Numbered from the stretch's first letter, positions 1-7,519 are shown. The stretch is 23,655 bases of DNA from Sphingomonadales bacterium (GCA_027486275.1 JAIXPM010000297.1:1-23655), one strand, 5' to 3'. The notes: a model not told the origin generated them from the sequence alone. A program made the numbers and translations.

Positions 1-1457
1 GCGGTAACCGCACGGTAACCGTTTCTGGCGTGGTCGCGAATGATGGCAATAGCGGCGCCAATTACATCATCAGCTACGCATCAAACACGACCAGCACGAT
101 CAACCCGGCTGCGCTGACGGTTTCGGCTTTGGCGCAGACGAAGGTTTATGACGGTACGACATTGGTGCCGAGCCTGGCGCTCGGGACGGGTTACGGCGTT
201 TCAGGTCTGGTGGGCAGCGAAAGCCTGTCGGGTGTGACGCTGGCGTATGCCAATGCCAACGTCAGCCGTAATGGCGCCGGTGCTGTCCTCAGTGACAAGG
301 TGATTACGGCCAATGGTGCCGTTGCAGCCGCTGGTACCGACCTTGCCAACTATGCGGTCAGCTATGTTGGCAACACCGCAAGCACGATTACACCTACGCC
401 GCTCAAGGTCACTTTGCTGGATATCATCAAGTCTTACGACAGCATGACGGCGGCGATCGGCACACCAATTGTGGTCGCAGACGGGACGACGCGTCTGATC
501 GGTTCAAACACGCTCTCGGGCGGTACATTCGCCTATGTCAACCCAGATGCAGGAACGAACAAGACGGTCCAAGTATCGAATGTGACCATCAACGATGGCA
601 ATAACGGCGGAAACTACGCCATAGCATATGTGTCCAATACCAACAGTGCGATCACGCCACGTCTTGTGTCGTTGTCGGCAACCAAGATCTTTGACGGCAC
701 TACGGACCTGGCGGGCTTGGTGGCCATCCAAACCGGCGTTCCCGGCCAGACGCTCGGCTACACTGGGGCGCGGGCATTTTCTGCCGACATTATGGCACTG
801 GCCAATTACATTAGCGAAATCGCACTCTCCGATAGCTTGAGCGCAAAGGCATCCAACTATAGGTTGCCCACCCTCAATGTAGAAAACGCGCCGGTAAAGA
901 TTGTCCCTCCTCCGGCCAGCATGGTGACTATGCCCGCGATTTACGATAAGATATCAGTAACGGCTTCGCAGCCAGTGACCAGTCTGACAACCAATCCTGG
1001 GGCCGTCACAACCTCGGATAGTTCTGTGAATACAGGCGCATCGAGCACGACGTCGAGCGGCACGACCGCTGTCGCGACTGGAGCCAGTGTTGACACAGTG
1101 CCGGGCGGGACGAGCCAAGCATCCGCAGGTGGCGCTTCCACAGGTTCCGTTGGGCAATCTGCGGGCTTCATCTCTGCAGACCTTCTGGCCCCTCCCGCGA
1201 TAGAAGGCGGCGCAAAATTCGAAGTGGAGGTGCCTGTGACGGCGTTCCGCCACACGGATGAGAATGCAAAAATCGCCCTAAGAGCGGAACTGGCTGACGG
1301 CGGTTCGTTGCCTGACTGGATCAGCTTTGATCCAGTTTCCAATAAACTGTCTGGCACCGCGCCAACGGGTGTGTCGGTCTTGGCTGTGGTTGTGATCGCG
1401 ACGGACGAACGCGGCGGCGAGATCAAGGCGCCGATAAATCTTCAATTTGCACAATGA
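1..1457 (+). CDS. MBG/YDG-repeat surface adhesin, C-terminal part (5' end outside window)
   Basis: The reading frame (codons starting at position 3) is open from the left edge, so this is the C-terminal ~485 residues of a larger protein. It consists of tandem repeats of about 87-96 residues, each opening with a K-[VI]-[YF]-D-G-T-T-like motif and closing with NDGN..GNY...Y.SNT.S.I.P; this is the pattern of MBG/YDG domains of large secreted adhesins. A Ser/Thr/Gly/Ala-rich linker follows (about 960-1190). The last ~80 residues, with LPDWISFDP and LSGTAP motifs, resemble a cadherin-like putative Ig (He_PIG/CADG) domain. Such proteins often begin with a haemagglutinin-type secretion domain, which cannot be checked here. 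There is no C-terminal anchor or sorting motif. Its GC is visibly lower than the rest of the window. The stop overlaps the next gene (ATGA). Repeat class is confident; adhesion is inferred from the family. Confidence 0.75.
   Translation, partial: GNRTVTVSGVVANDGNSGANYIISYASNTTSTINPAALTVSALAQTKVYDGTTLVPSLALGTGYGVSGLVGSESLSGVTLAYANANVSRNGAGAVLSDKVITANGAVAAAGTDLANYAVSYVGNTASTITPTPLKVTLLDIIKSYDSMTAAIGTPIVVADGTTRLIGSNTLSGGTFAYVNPDAGTNKTVQVSNVTINDGNNGGNYAIAYVSNTNSAITPRLVSLSATKIFDGTTDLAGLVAIQTGVPGQTLGYTGARAFSADIMALANYISEIALSDSLSAKASNYRLPTLNVENAPVKIVPPPASMVTMPAIYDKISVTASQPVTSLTTNPGAVTTSDSSVNTGASSTTSSGTTAVATGASVDTVPGGTSQASAGGASTGSVGQSAGFISADLLAPPAIEGGAKFEVEVPVTAFRHTDENAKIALRAELADGGSLPDWISFDPVSNKLSGTAPTGVSVLAVVVIATDERGGEIKAPINLQFAQ
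3..896 (+). repeat. Tandem MBG/YDG protein repeats inside the adhesin gene
   Basis: Protein-level repeats are visible. The tail of one unit ends near 110, a full unit runs about 111-398, a second about 399-659, and a diverged last unit about 660-896. Shared landmarks are T-K-V-Y-D-G-T-T (near 141-164), its counterpart T-K-I-F-D-G-T-T (near 679-702), and NDGNSGANY and NDGNNGGNY (near 39-65 and 591-617). DNA identity between units is low, so they are old repeats, not recent duplications. Confidence 0.7.
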
Positions 1458-1471
1458 AAAAGGGAATGAGC

Positions 1472-2044
1472 ATGACCAAATCATCGACCGGCGTTTTGCT
1501 CGCGGTGTGCTCCGCTGCTGCGCTGGTGGCGACCCCGCTGCATGCAGCGAAGCCGAAGGTCTCTGAAGCAGCAGTCCCCCCACTGGCCACCAACGCGCCA
1601 GAAGCGCGCGCGCCGCAATGGACGCTCAAGGGCACCTATGGCCAGTGGGGTGTCCTGTGCAATCCATCGAGCCCCAGTGAGTGCCGCGCTGCGCAAACAC
1701 AGAAATCTGTCGATGAGAAGAATCCGGGCACGCTTTTGCAAGTCTTGTTTGCCGCGGAAAAAGGCAAGATGTTCGGGGTGTTCACGCTGCCATTCGGCGT
1801 TGACCTGCGCGCCGGCATTGCTGTGCGGATCGACGAGGGCGATGAGGTCAAGGGCAGCTTCATGACCTGCATGCCTGATGGATGCCAGTCGATCACTGAG
1901 ATCAACGAGACATTGTTGGCGCAGATCCGGAAAGGAAAGGTCCTGAAAGTTGGATTTCGTTCTTGGGGCGGCGGAGACAAGACCTTAGTGGTCGATGTTC
2001 CTCTAGAGGGCGCAGGGCAAGCCATCGCGGCTTCGAATCCCTGA
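1472..2044 (+). CDS. Exported invasion-associated locus B (IalB) family protein
   Basis: The 190-residue product has a clear Sec signal peptide, MTKSSTGVLLAVCSAAALVA followed by TPLHA, with cleavage likely after LHA. The mature part matches the IalB family (PF06776): an N-terminal W-G-V-L-C segment, a second Cys in SECRAAQ, a central LPFGVDL-RAGIAVRIDEG stretch and a CMPDGC pair. IalB was named for Bartonella erythrocyte invasion, but in most alphaproteobacteria the family is periplasmic and of unknown function. Three in-frame ATGs exist at 1454, 1466 and 1472. The AGGGA at 1461-1465 sits six bases before 1472, so that start is chosen; 1454 would overlap the adhesin stop by four bases. The two genes are almost certainly co-transcribed, which suggests a role linked to the adhesin (inference). 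Confidence 0.75.
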   Translation: MTKSSTGVLLAVCSAAALVATPLHAAKPKVSEAAVPPLATNAPEARAPQWTLKGTYGQWGVLCNPSSPSECRAAQTQKSVDEKNPGTLLQVLFAAEKGKMFGVFTLPFGVDLRAGIAVRIDEGDEVKGSFMTCMPDGCQSITEINETLLAQIRKGKVLKVGFRSWGGGDKTLVVDVPLEGAGQAIAASNP

Positions 2045-2045
2045 A

Positions 2046-2177
2046 CATCGAGCCGAAGCGGTCGCCTTTGCTGCGGTGAGGGCGGGGACGACGATCACCG
2101 CTTTGGCCCAGCATTTTGACGTTTATCTGTCTCACGTCGTGACATGGGTAAATGCTGGTTGGCGACCCGTAGCGTGA
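2046..2177 (+). pseudogene. Remnant of IS3-type transposase OrfA (helix-turn-helix)
   Basis: Directly after the IalB-family stop, a different frame reads 43 codons: HRAEAVAFAAVRAGTTITAL, then AQHFDVYLSHVVTW and VNAGWRPVA, then a stop at 2175-2177. This resembles the N-terminal helix-turn-helix of IS3-family OrfA proteins (pattern A-L-x-G-x-x-T-[IV]-x-E-L-A-x-x-[FY]-x-V-H-P-x-Q-[IV]-x-x-W). There is no start codon, no downstream OrfB and no visible terminal inverted repeat, so it is a decayed fragment. The match is by eye and short. Confidence 0.4.
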
Positions 2178-2205
2178 TTGCTCTCGCCTGGCGGATCAAG
2201 ATTGT

Positions 2206-2225
2206 TGGCCCCATTGTGGGGACCA
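2206..2225 (-). terminator. Hairpin downstream of tRNA-Gln, possible terminator
   Basis: TGGCCCC (2206-2212) can pair with GGGGACCA (2218-2225) with one bulged A and a five-base loop. It lies about 54 bases past the 3' end of tRNA-Gln on its strand. The bases after it on that strand (ACAATCTTG) are not a proper U-tract, so termination is only a possibility. Apart from this hairpin, nothing is visible in 2178-2278. Confidence 0.25.
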
Positions 2226-2278
2226 GCTCGCCTCTGGGCCAAGAAGCAATCTACAATCAAATTGTCGGTTATAGCCGC

Positions 2279-2352
2279 TGGATGCCCCGCGAGGATTCGA
2301 ACCTCGATTAACGGTGTCAGAGACCGGAGTCTTACCTTTAGACGACAGGGCA
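2279..2352 (-). tRNA. tRNA-Gln (anticodon CTG)
   Basis: The reverse strand folds as a 74-base cloverleaf with encoded CCA: acceptor TGCCCTG/CGGGGCA (one T-G wobble), D-stem GTCT/AGAC, anticodon loop CTCTGAC giving CTG, four-base variable region TAAT, T-stem CGAGG/CCTCG with loop TTCGAAT. The U1-A72 first pair is typical of tRNA-Gln. Two details are unusual: position 27-43 is a C-U mismatch and the discriminator base is U rather than the common G. The 3' end faces the lower-GC segment at the left of the window. Confidence 0.93.
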
Positions 2353-2370
2353 ACAGCCAGCGAAGGCCGG

Positions 2371-2399
2371 CGTTTACCGGCTGGGGCGGCCACGGTCAA
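2371..2399 (-). promoter_or_regulatory. Candidate sigma-70 promoter for tRNA-Gln
   Basis: Read on the minus strand, TTGACC (2399-2394) is a good -35 box and TAAACG (2376-2371) a weak -10 box, separated by exactly 17 bases. The tRNA 5' end follows 18 bases after the -10 box, which fits a short leader. The -10 box matches only half of the consensus. Confidence 0.4.
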
Positions 2400-2564
2400 C
2401 CGTCTGATGTGGTCCAAATGCGCTAGTGTCCACAGCTCTGGCCGAAGTAGCGGATGATTTGCCATCATCCGATGAATTGGCTAGCGTGTTTTCAGGTTCC
2501 GCTGCGGCGGCGTCCCTTGGGGGCGCATGGTCAAGGCGGTATGTGAATGTGACTGGACTTGCCG

Positions 2565-3626
2565 ATGCCGGCCCCGCTTGAATCTGCTGACGGCCCCCGC
2601 CGCGGCACCGCCGCCCGAAGCCGGATGCACCCATCCCAGCAGCGTCGCGCGCCAGCCTATGGCGCGCTTGATCTGGGCACCAACAATTGCCGATTGCTGA
2701 TCGCCCGGCCATCGCCCGATGGCTTCACCGTCGTGGATGCCTATAGCCGCGTGGTGCGGTTGGGGGAGGGGCTGCTGGAAGCCGGTCGGCTGTCCGATGC
2801 CGCGATGGACCGCACCCTGGCCGCACTTTCGGCCTGCTCCGAAAAACTGGCGCGCCGTGATGTACGGTTGACCCGCAATGTCGCCACCGAAGCCTGCCGA
2901 CGCGCCAGCAATGGCCTGGCCTTCGTGGAGCGAGTCTATCAGGAAACCGGCATCGCGCTGGATGTGATCAGCGCTGCCGAAGAGGCACGGCTGGCGGTGC
3001 TGGGCTGCCATGTGCTGATTGATGGCGATGGCCCGCCGGCGCTGGTGTTCGATATCGGCGGCGGTTCGACCGAATTGATGCTGGTGGCGCCTTCGGGCGT
3101 AGGCGACGCGCCCCCGGCCATTATCGAGTGGATTTCAATGCCGTGGGGCGTGGTGTCTCTGGCCGAAACCGAACCGCAATGGCCGCAGGTTGCCGATCGC
3201 GTTGACGCCTACGACCGAATGCTGGCCGAGATGTGGCCCTGGCTTGACCGTTTTGCCGCGAAACTGGCAGCGCGTGGCGTGAGCGAGGTGCAGTTGTTGG
3301 GCACATCCGGCACCATCACCACGCTGGCCAGCGTGCAACTGGGCCTGCCCGGCTATGATCGGCGGCGGGTGGATGGCTGTGCGGTGGATACGGCGGCGCT
3401 GGCGGCGTTGTGCCGGTCGATCGGGCACAGCAGCGTGTCTGAACGCGCCCGCATCGCCTGTGTGGGGCCGGACCGCGCCGAATTGATCGTGGCCGGCTGC
3501 GCCATCCTGGAAGCCATCCTCACCCGCTGGCCGGGCGGGCAGGTGCGGGTGGCCGATCGCGGCATTCGCGAAGGCATCTTGCGCACCTTGATGACGCGCG
3601 ATGGCGTGTGGGCGGCCGGCAAATGA
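2565..3626 (+). CDS. ppx: Exopolyphosphatase / guanosine pentaphosphate phosphatase (Ppx/GppA)
   Basis: This is a member of the ASKHA-fold Ppx/GppA family, which cleaves terminal phosphate from polyphosphate or converts pppGpp to ppGpp. The first phosphate-binding loop is ALDLGTNNCRLLIA, about 35 residues from the N-terminus; ATEACRRASNG and the second nucleotide loop FDIGGGSTELML follow. At about 350 residues it is the short single-module form common in alphaproteobacteria, without the long C-terminal extension of E. coli Ppx. The start is uncertain: ATG at 2565 is used here, with TTG at 2559 and ATG at 2625 as alternatives, because the first ~33 residues are not conserved. Its stop overlaps the rlmE start (ATGA), a pairing that recurs in alphaproteobacteria. 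The exact substrate cannot be told from sequence. Confidence 0.88.
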   Translation: MPAPLESADGPRRGTAARSRMHPSQQRRAPAYGALDLGTNNCRLLIARPSPDGFTVVDAYSRVVRLGEGLLEAGRLSDAAMDRTLAALSACSEKLARRDVRLTRNVATEACRRASNGLAFVERVYQETGIALDVISAAEEARLAVLGCHVLIDGDGPPALVFDIGGGSTELMLVAPSGVGDAPPAIIEWISMPWGVVSLAETEPQWPQVADRVDAYDRMLAEMWPWLDRFAAKLAARGVSEVQLLGTSGTITTLASVQLGLPGYDRRRVDGCAVDTAALAALCRSIGHSSVSERARIACVGPDRAELIVAGCAILEAILTRWPGGQVRVADRGIREGILRTLMTRDGVWAAGK

Positions 3627-4327
3627 GTGGCGCTGGACCCAGTGGCCCCGGCGGCCGGTCGCGTGGCGGCAAGGTGAGGGTGAAAACCGCCCGCAAGCGC
3701 ACGCCGCAATCAGCGGCCTGGCTGGAACGGCACCTGAACGATCCCTATGTCGCGGCGGCCAAGGCGCAGGGCTATCGCAGCCGCGCCGCCTTCAAGCTGA
3801 AGGAACTGGATGAACAGTTCGGCCTGCTGGCCGGCGTTGATCGCGTGGTCGATCTGGGCGCTGCGCCCGGCGGCTGGTGCCAAGTGGTGAAGCAGAAACG
3901 GCCAAAGGCGCGGGTGGTGGGCATGGATCTGCTGGCCATCGAGCCGCTGGCCGGCGTCGATCTGTTCCAGAAAGACATTACCGATGACGACAGCGAAGCG
4001 CTGATCCTCAGCGTACTGGGTGGCCCGGCCGATCTGGTGATGAGCGACATGGCCGCCAATACCGTGGGGCACAAGCAGACCGACCATCTGCGTACCATGG
4101 GCTTGATCGAGGTTGGGTTGGACATGGCCACGCGGCTGTTGCGGCCGGGCGGCAGTTTCCTGGCCAAGGTGCTGGCTGGCGGCGGCGACGGGCAGTTGAC
4201 CGCGCTTCTGAAACGGCATTTCACCACTGTGAAACATGTGAAGCCACCCGCCAGCCGCAAGGGATCGAGCGAATGGTATGTGGTGGCGCAGGGTTTCAAA
4301 CCGCCCGCGAGTGCAAGCCCTGACTGA
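3623..4327 (+). CDS. rlmE: 23S rRNA 2'-O-methyltransferase RlmE (FtsJ/RrmJ)
   Basis: RlmE methylates the 2'-O of U2552 in 23S rRNA (E. coli numbering) using S-adenosylmethionine and is needed for late 50S assembly. The K-D-K-E catalytic set of the family is visible: Lys58 in FKLKE, Asp142 in VMSDMAAN, Lys182 in FLAKVL and Glu217 in SSEWYVVA. The SAM-binding loop is VDLGAAPGGW (76-85). Length (234 residues) is slightly above E. coli owing to a basic, Gly/Arg-rich N-terminal tail that may help bind rRNA. The ATG at 3623 overlaps the ppx stop by four bases; an upstream in-frame GTG at 3608 lies inside ppx and is less likely. Confidence 0.93.
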   Translation: MSGAGPSGPGGRSRGGKVRVKTARKRTPQSAAWLERHLNDPYVAAAKAQGYRSRAAFKLKELDEQFGLLAGVDRVVDLGAAPGGWCQVVKQKRPKARVVGMDLLAIEPLAGVDLFQKDITDDDSEALILSVLGGPADLVMSDMAANTVGHKQTDHLRTMGLIEVGLDMATRLLRPGGSFLAKVLAGGGDGQLTALLKRHFTTVKHVKPPASRKGSSEWYVVAQGFKPPASASPD

Positions 4328-4349
4328 GGGCAAGGGCCGCACTTCGCAG

Positions 4350-4375
4350 TTGCCAGCACCAAAATTGGCTGGCAA
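4350..4375 (+). terminator. Hairpin after rlmE, possible terminator
   Basis: TTGCCAGC (4350-4357) and GCTGGCAA (4368-4375) form a perfect 8-bp stem with a 10-base loop, 22 bases after the rlmE stop and before aguA. The following TCAATCGTC is not a U-tract, so it may stop transcription weakly or only protect the mRNA end. Confidence 0.35.
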
Positions 4376-4468
4376 TCAATCGTCACAGCAACAGGTTAGG
4401 CCGGTTCATCCCCGCGACTGCAAGGCGAGGTATGAGTGGGCTATGGCAAGTGGGAGCGTGGGAACGAC

Positions 4469-5443
4469 ATGACGGCGCGACAACCGGCAGAATGGGCTGC
4501 CCACGCCGCCACCTGGACGGCGTTTCCGTCCCACGCTGAGCTGTGGGAGGATGATCTCGCCGCGGCACAAGCGGAAGTCGCCGAGATGGTGCGCGCCATT
4601 GCCAAAGGCGAGCGCGTCGAACTGTTGGTGGCCAATGATGAAGCCATGGCTGTGGCCCGCGACATGCTGGGCGATGTGGATGTGCGGCTGCATGCCTATG
4701 CCTTTGGCGATATCTGGCTGCGCGACACCGGGCCGTTGTTCCTGCAATCGCCGCACGGCATGGCGGCGGCCGGCTTCCGCTTCAATTTCTGGGGCGGAAA
4801 ATATGATCTGCCCGGCGATGAGGGCGTTGCCGCCTTTGTTGCCAATATGACGAAAACGCCGCTGGCAAAACACGGCTGGGTTCTTGAAGGCGGCGCTATC
4901 GATGTGGATGGCACTGGTCTGGTGGTGACCACCGAGCAATGCTTGCTTAATCCCAACCGCAACCCCAAGATGGATCGGGTGGAGGTGGAAAGCCATCTGC
5001 GCCGCGATCTGGGGCTGGACCGGGTGCTGTGGCTGGGCGACGGCCTGCTGAACGATCACACCGATGGCCATGTCGATAATCTGGCGCGTTTCGTTGGCCC
5101 CGGCCGGCTGGCGCTGCCGGTGGCGGCGGGCAAGGATGATCCCAACAAGGATGTCTACGAAGACGCCTGGGATCGTGCGCGCGATTTCGGGATGGAGATC
5201 GTGCCGATCCCGTCGCCGGGCAAGGTGCTGCGCGATGGCGAGATCATCCCGGCCAGCCACATGAATTTCTACATCGCCAATGCCGTGGTGGTGGTGCCGC
5301 TTTATGGTGCCGCCAGCGATGATGACGCGGTGAAGGCCATCGCCGCGCTGTTCCCCGATCGGGAGGTGATCGGCATGCGCGCCGATCATATTCTCACCGG
5401 CGGCGGAAGTTTCCACTGCATCACCCAGCAGCAGCCGAAATAG
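4469..5443 (+). CDS. aguA: Agmatine deiminase (agmatine iminohydrolase)
   Basis: The enzyme hydrolyses agmatine to N-carbamoylputrescine and ammonia, in the cytoplasm. It belongs to the guanidino-group-modifying (PAD_porph, PF04371) fold. Conserved sites visible are W-x-R-D (83-86) in DIWLRDTGPLF, the substrate-binding WVLEGGAID (138-145), catalytic His201 in DHTDGHVDN, and nucleophile Cys317 in GGGSFHCITQQQP at the C-terminus. The 324-residue length is normal for bacterial members. ATG 4469 is preceded by a GGGAA site and gives the conserved N-terminus (PAEW..H..TW.AFP); an in-frame upstream ATG at 4436 adds only unrelated residues. It lies 55 bases before aguB on the same strand, so the two form a two-step putrescine route. 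No arginine decarboxylase is in the window. Confidence 0.93.
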   Translation: MTARQPAEWAAHAATWTAFPSHAELWEDDLAAAQAEVAEMVRAIAKGERVELLVANDEAMAVARDMLGDVDVRLHAYAFGDIWLRDTGPLFLQSPHGMAAAGFRFNFWGGKYDLPGDEGVAAFVANMTKTPLAKHGWVLEGGAIDVDGTGLVVTTEQCLLNPNRNPKMDRVEVESHLRRDLGLDRVLWLGDGLLNDHTDGHVDNLARFVGPGRLALPVAAGKDDPNKDVYEDAWDRARDFGMEIVPIPSPGKVLRDGEIIPASHMNFYIANAVVVVPLYGAASDDDAVKAIAALFPDREVIGMRADHILTGGGSFHCITQQQPK

Positions 5444-5498
5444 GCCAATACTGGAGGGCATCTTTCGCCCGCCACATTCGTGCGCTAGGGGCGCAATC

Positions 5499-6362
5499 AT
5501 GACCCGCACCATCACCGTCGCCGGCCTGCAACTGGCCTTCTCCGGCAATCGCGATGCCGATATCGCAATGACCGCCGCCGCCGCCCGCGCCGCTGCTGAC
5601 GGCGTCGATGTCGTGCTGCCGCCGGAATTGTTCGAAGGCCATTATTTCTGCAGGCACGAAGACGAAGGCCTGTTCATCAACGCCCTGCCACTGGGCAAGC
5701 ACCCGGCCGTCGCCGCGATGCGCGAAGTGGCGCTGGAAACGAAGACTTACATCCCCTGTTCCTTCTTCGAGAAGGATGGCCATCACCACTACAACAGCCT
5801 CGCCATGATCGATGATGGCGGTAACGTGATGGGCGTCTATCGCAAGAGCCATATCCCTGACGGGCCGGGCTATGAGGAGAAATTCTATTTCCGCCCCGGC
5901 AACACCGGTTTCAAGGTGTGGAACACCAAGAAGGGTGTGATCGGCGTCGGCATCTGCTGGGACCAATGGTATCCCGAAACCGCCCGCGCGATGATGCTGA
6001 TGGGCGCTGAACTGCTGCTCTATCCGACCGCCATCGGCACCGAGCCACATGATCCCGACCTCGACACCAGCCGGTTGTGGCGCCGGGCGATGGTGGGCCA
6101 TGCCGTATCGAACGTCGTGCCGGTGTTGGCCTGCAACCGAATCGGCACCGAAGAGGCTGGCACGCCGCACGCGCAGACCTTTTATGGCACCAGCTTTGCA
6201 TGCGATCAGCGTGGCGACATTATCGATGATCTGGATGATACGACGCCGAGCGTGGTGAAGGCGACGTTCGATCTCGATCTCGCGGCCCGCCACCGCGCCG
6301 CCTTCGGCTTTTTCAGGGACCGCCGGCCCGAACTCTATGGGCGGCTGGCGCAGGACATCTGA
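5499..6362 (+). CDS. aguB: N-carbamoylputrescine amidase
   Basis: This nitrilase-superfamily amidase hydrolyses N-carbamoylputrescine to putrescine, CO2 and ammonia, completing the pathway begun by aguA. The catalytic triad is visible: Glu43 in PPELFEGHYF, Lys116 in YRKSHIPDGPGY and Cys153 in GVGICWDQWYPE. The DGPGYEEKFYF stretch is typical of the carbamoylputrescine branch rather than other nitrilases. The length, 287 residues, matches the family. An AGGGG site at 5488-5492 precedes the ATG. Its stop is three bases from the stop of the convergent uracil-DNA glycosylase gene. Confidence 0.93.
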   Translation: MTRTITVAGLQLAFSGNRDADIAMTAAAARAAADGVDVVLPPELFEGHYFCRHEDEGLFINALPLGKHPAVAAMREVALETKTYIPCSFFEKDGHHHYNSLAMIDDGGNVMGVYRKSHIPDGPGYEEKFYFRPGNTGFKVWNTKKGVIGVGICWDQWYPETARAMMLMGAELLLYPTAIGTEPHDPDLDTSRLWRRAMVGHAVSNVVPVLACNRIGTEEAGTPHAQTFYGTSFACDQRGDIIDDLDDTTPSVVKATFDLDLAARHRAAFGFFRDRRPELYGRLAQDI

Positions 6363-6365
6363 AGC

Positions 6366-7001
6366 TCAGGCTCGATAGGCGAGGGTCGATTCGAGCGCGG
6401 CCTTGAACATGTCCGGCGTCAACAGCCCGGTGTTGATGTTCAGGCGGCTGCAGTGATAGCTGTCCACCAGCATCACGCCTGATGGCAATTTGTGCGCCAC
6501 GCCATGGCCGAAACGATATTTGGGCAGCTTGCCGCCGACTGCCTTGATCGCGGCCTGGTGTGCGGTTTCGCCCAAAGCCAGCACCACTTTCAAGGCGGGC
6601 AGGGCGGCCAGTTGTTCGGCGAGATAGGACCGGCAGTTATGTTTCTCCGCCGTTTCGGGCAGGTTGCCTGGCGGCGCGCAGGCCACGGCGTTGGTGATGA
6701 ACAGGCCCGGCGCATCCCAGCCATCGGGTGTTTCGGTGGCCAGCCCCAGTTCGGCCAGCGTGCCAAACAGCATCTTGCCGGCTTCGTCACCATGGAACGG
6801 CTTGCCGGTGCGGTTGGCGCCCTTCAGGCCGGGTGCGAGACCGACGATGGCGAGCCAAGCCGAAGCATCACCAAGCGGTGGTACGGGGGCGTTCCACCAG
6901 CCGGAATGGCGCGCCACCTGCTCGGTGCGATAGGCGGCGAGGCGCGGGCACAAGGCGCAATCCTTTGGCGGAGTTCCGGGGTGCAGGGTCTCGTCAGTCA
7001 T
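6366..7001 (-). CDS. Uracil-DNA glycosylase, family 5-like with Fe-S cluster
   Basis: This base-excision repair enzyme removes uracil (and, in family 5, some other deaminated bases) from DNA. Motif A reads GLAPGLKGANRTGKPFHGD (54-72), the family 5 (UDGb) form, which lacks the usual catalytic Asp of family 1. Motif B is SYHCSRLNINTG (181-192). Cys15, Cys18, Cys108 and Cys123 occupy the places of the four 4Fe-4S ligands of families 4 and 5. The start is taken as ATG at 7001; a TTG at 7037 in the same frame would run into folK. Only 29 bases separate this start from the divergent folK start, so their promoters must be very compact or overlap. The family call is firm, the 4 versus 5 subdivision somewhat less so. 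Confidence 0.85.
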   Translation of the reverse strand: MTDETLHPGTPPKDCALCPRLAAYRTEQVARHSGWWNAPVPPLGDASAWLAIVGLAPGLKGANRTGKPFHGDEAGKMLFGTLAELGLATETPDGWDAPGLFITNAVACAPPGNLPETAEKHNCRSYLAEQLAALPALKVVLALGETAHQAAIKAVGGKLPKYRFGHGVAHKLPSGVMLVDSYHCSRLNINTGLLTPDMFKAALESTLAYRA

Positions 7002-7030
7002 CACCCATGCCTGTAGGGGCTCAGGATAAT

Positions 7031-7519
7031 ATGGCAATCATACTTGTCGCGCTGGGATCGAACCGCTGCCACGGCCGCCATGGCCGGCCGGCGGGCGTGG
7101 TGCGCGCGGCGCTGGTGGCATTGGCGGGGCTGGGGATGCTGGAGCGCGTATCGCCCATCTTCGCGACGGCCCCGATCGGCCCGGGCAGCCGCCGTTATGC
7201 CAATGCGGTGGCGGCTTTGGAGTGGGGTGGCAGCCTGCCTGATCTTCTGCGTGCGCTGAAAGATATCGAGCGAGGTTTTGGCCGCAGGCGCGGGCAACGC
7301 TGGGGGGATCGGGTGCTGGATCTCGATATTCTTGCCGCCGGCGCTACTCAGTTGCGTTTGCCCGGCCTTGCCGTGCCGCACCCGCGCCTTGCTGAACGGC
7401 GTTTCGTGCTTGATCCTTTGGTGATGGTCGCGCCTGATTGGCGGCATCCGGTGACCGGGCATAGTGCAAGACAGTTGCACGCCCGCGCGCTTCGCCCTAA
7501 AGGCCTGCCCCGCGCCTGA
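7031..7519 (+). CDS. folK: 6-hydroxymethyl-7,8-dihydropterin pyrophosphokinase (HPPK)
   Basis: HPPK transfers pyrophosphate from ATP to 6-hydroxymethyl-7,8-dihydropterin in folate synthesis. The 162-residue product has the N-terminal LVALGSNR, the F-A-T-A-P-I-G-P-G-S-R-R-Y-x-N-A-V stretch that matches YxTxPxG...YxNAV of the family, and the signature RWGDRVLDLDIL followed by an HPRL motif (HPRLAERRFVLDPL). In most HPPKs the signature reads R-[WF]-G-P-R; here the Pro is Asp. A long open frame upstream is only the reverse of the glycosylase gene; the ATG at 7031, with AGGA four bases before it, gives the conserved N-terminus. No other folate gene is adjacent, but a pteridine-reductase-like SDR lies at the right end of the window. 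Confidence 0.88.
   Translation: MAIILVALGSNRCHGRHGRPAGVVRAALVALAGLGMLERVSPIFATAPIGPGSRRYANAVAALEWGGSLPDLLRALKDIERGFGRRRGQRWGDRVLDLDILAAGATQLRLPGLAVPHPRLAERRFVLDPLVMVAPDWRHPVTGHSARQLHARALRPKGLPRA

Noticed and set aside
2451..2471. Perfect 8-bp hairpin CGGATGAT-TTGCC-ATCATCCG between tRNA-Gln and ppx
   Set aside because: There is no U-tract on either strand, and it is not rich enough in GC to be a convincing terminator. A regulator site is possible, but nothing supports a specific one. The rest of 2400-2564 shows nothing else.
4406..5548. Minus-strand open frame of about 380 residues opposite aguA
   Set aside because: The His/Gly/Gln-rich translation has no family likeness, and aguA on the other strand has all its catalytic residues.
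6728..7030. Upstream extension of the folK frame
   Set aside because: It is antisense to the glycosylase gene, and the conserved HPPK N-terminus begins at 7031.
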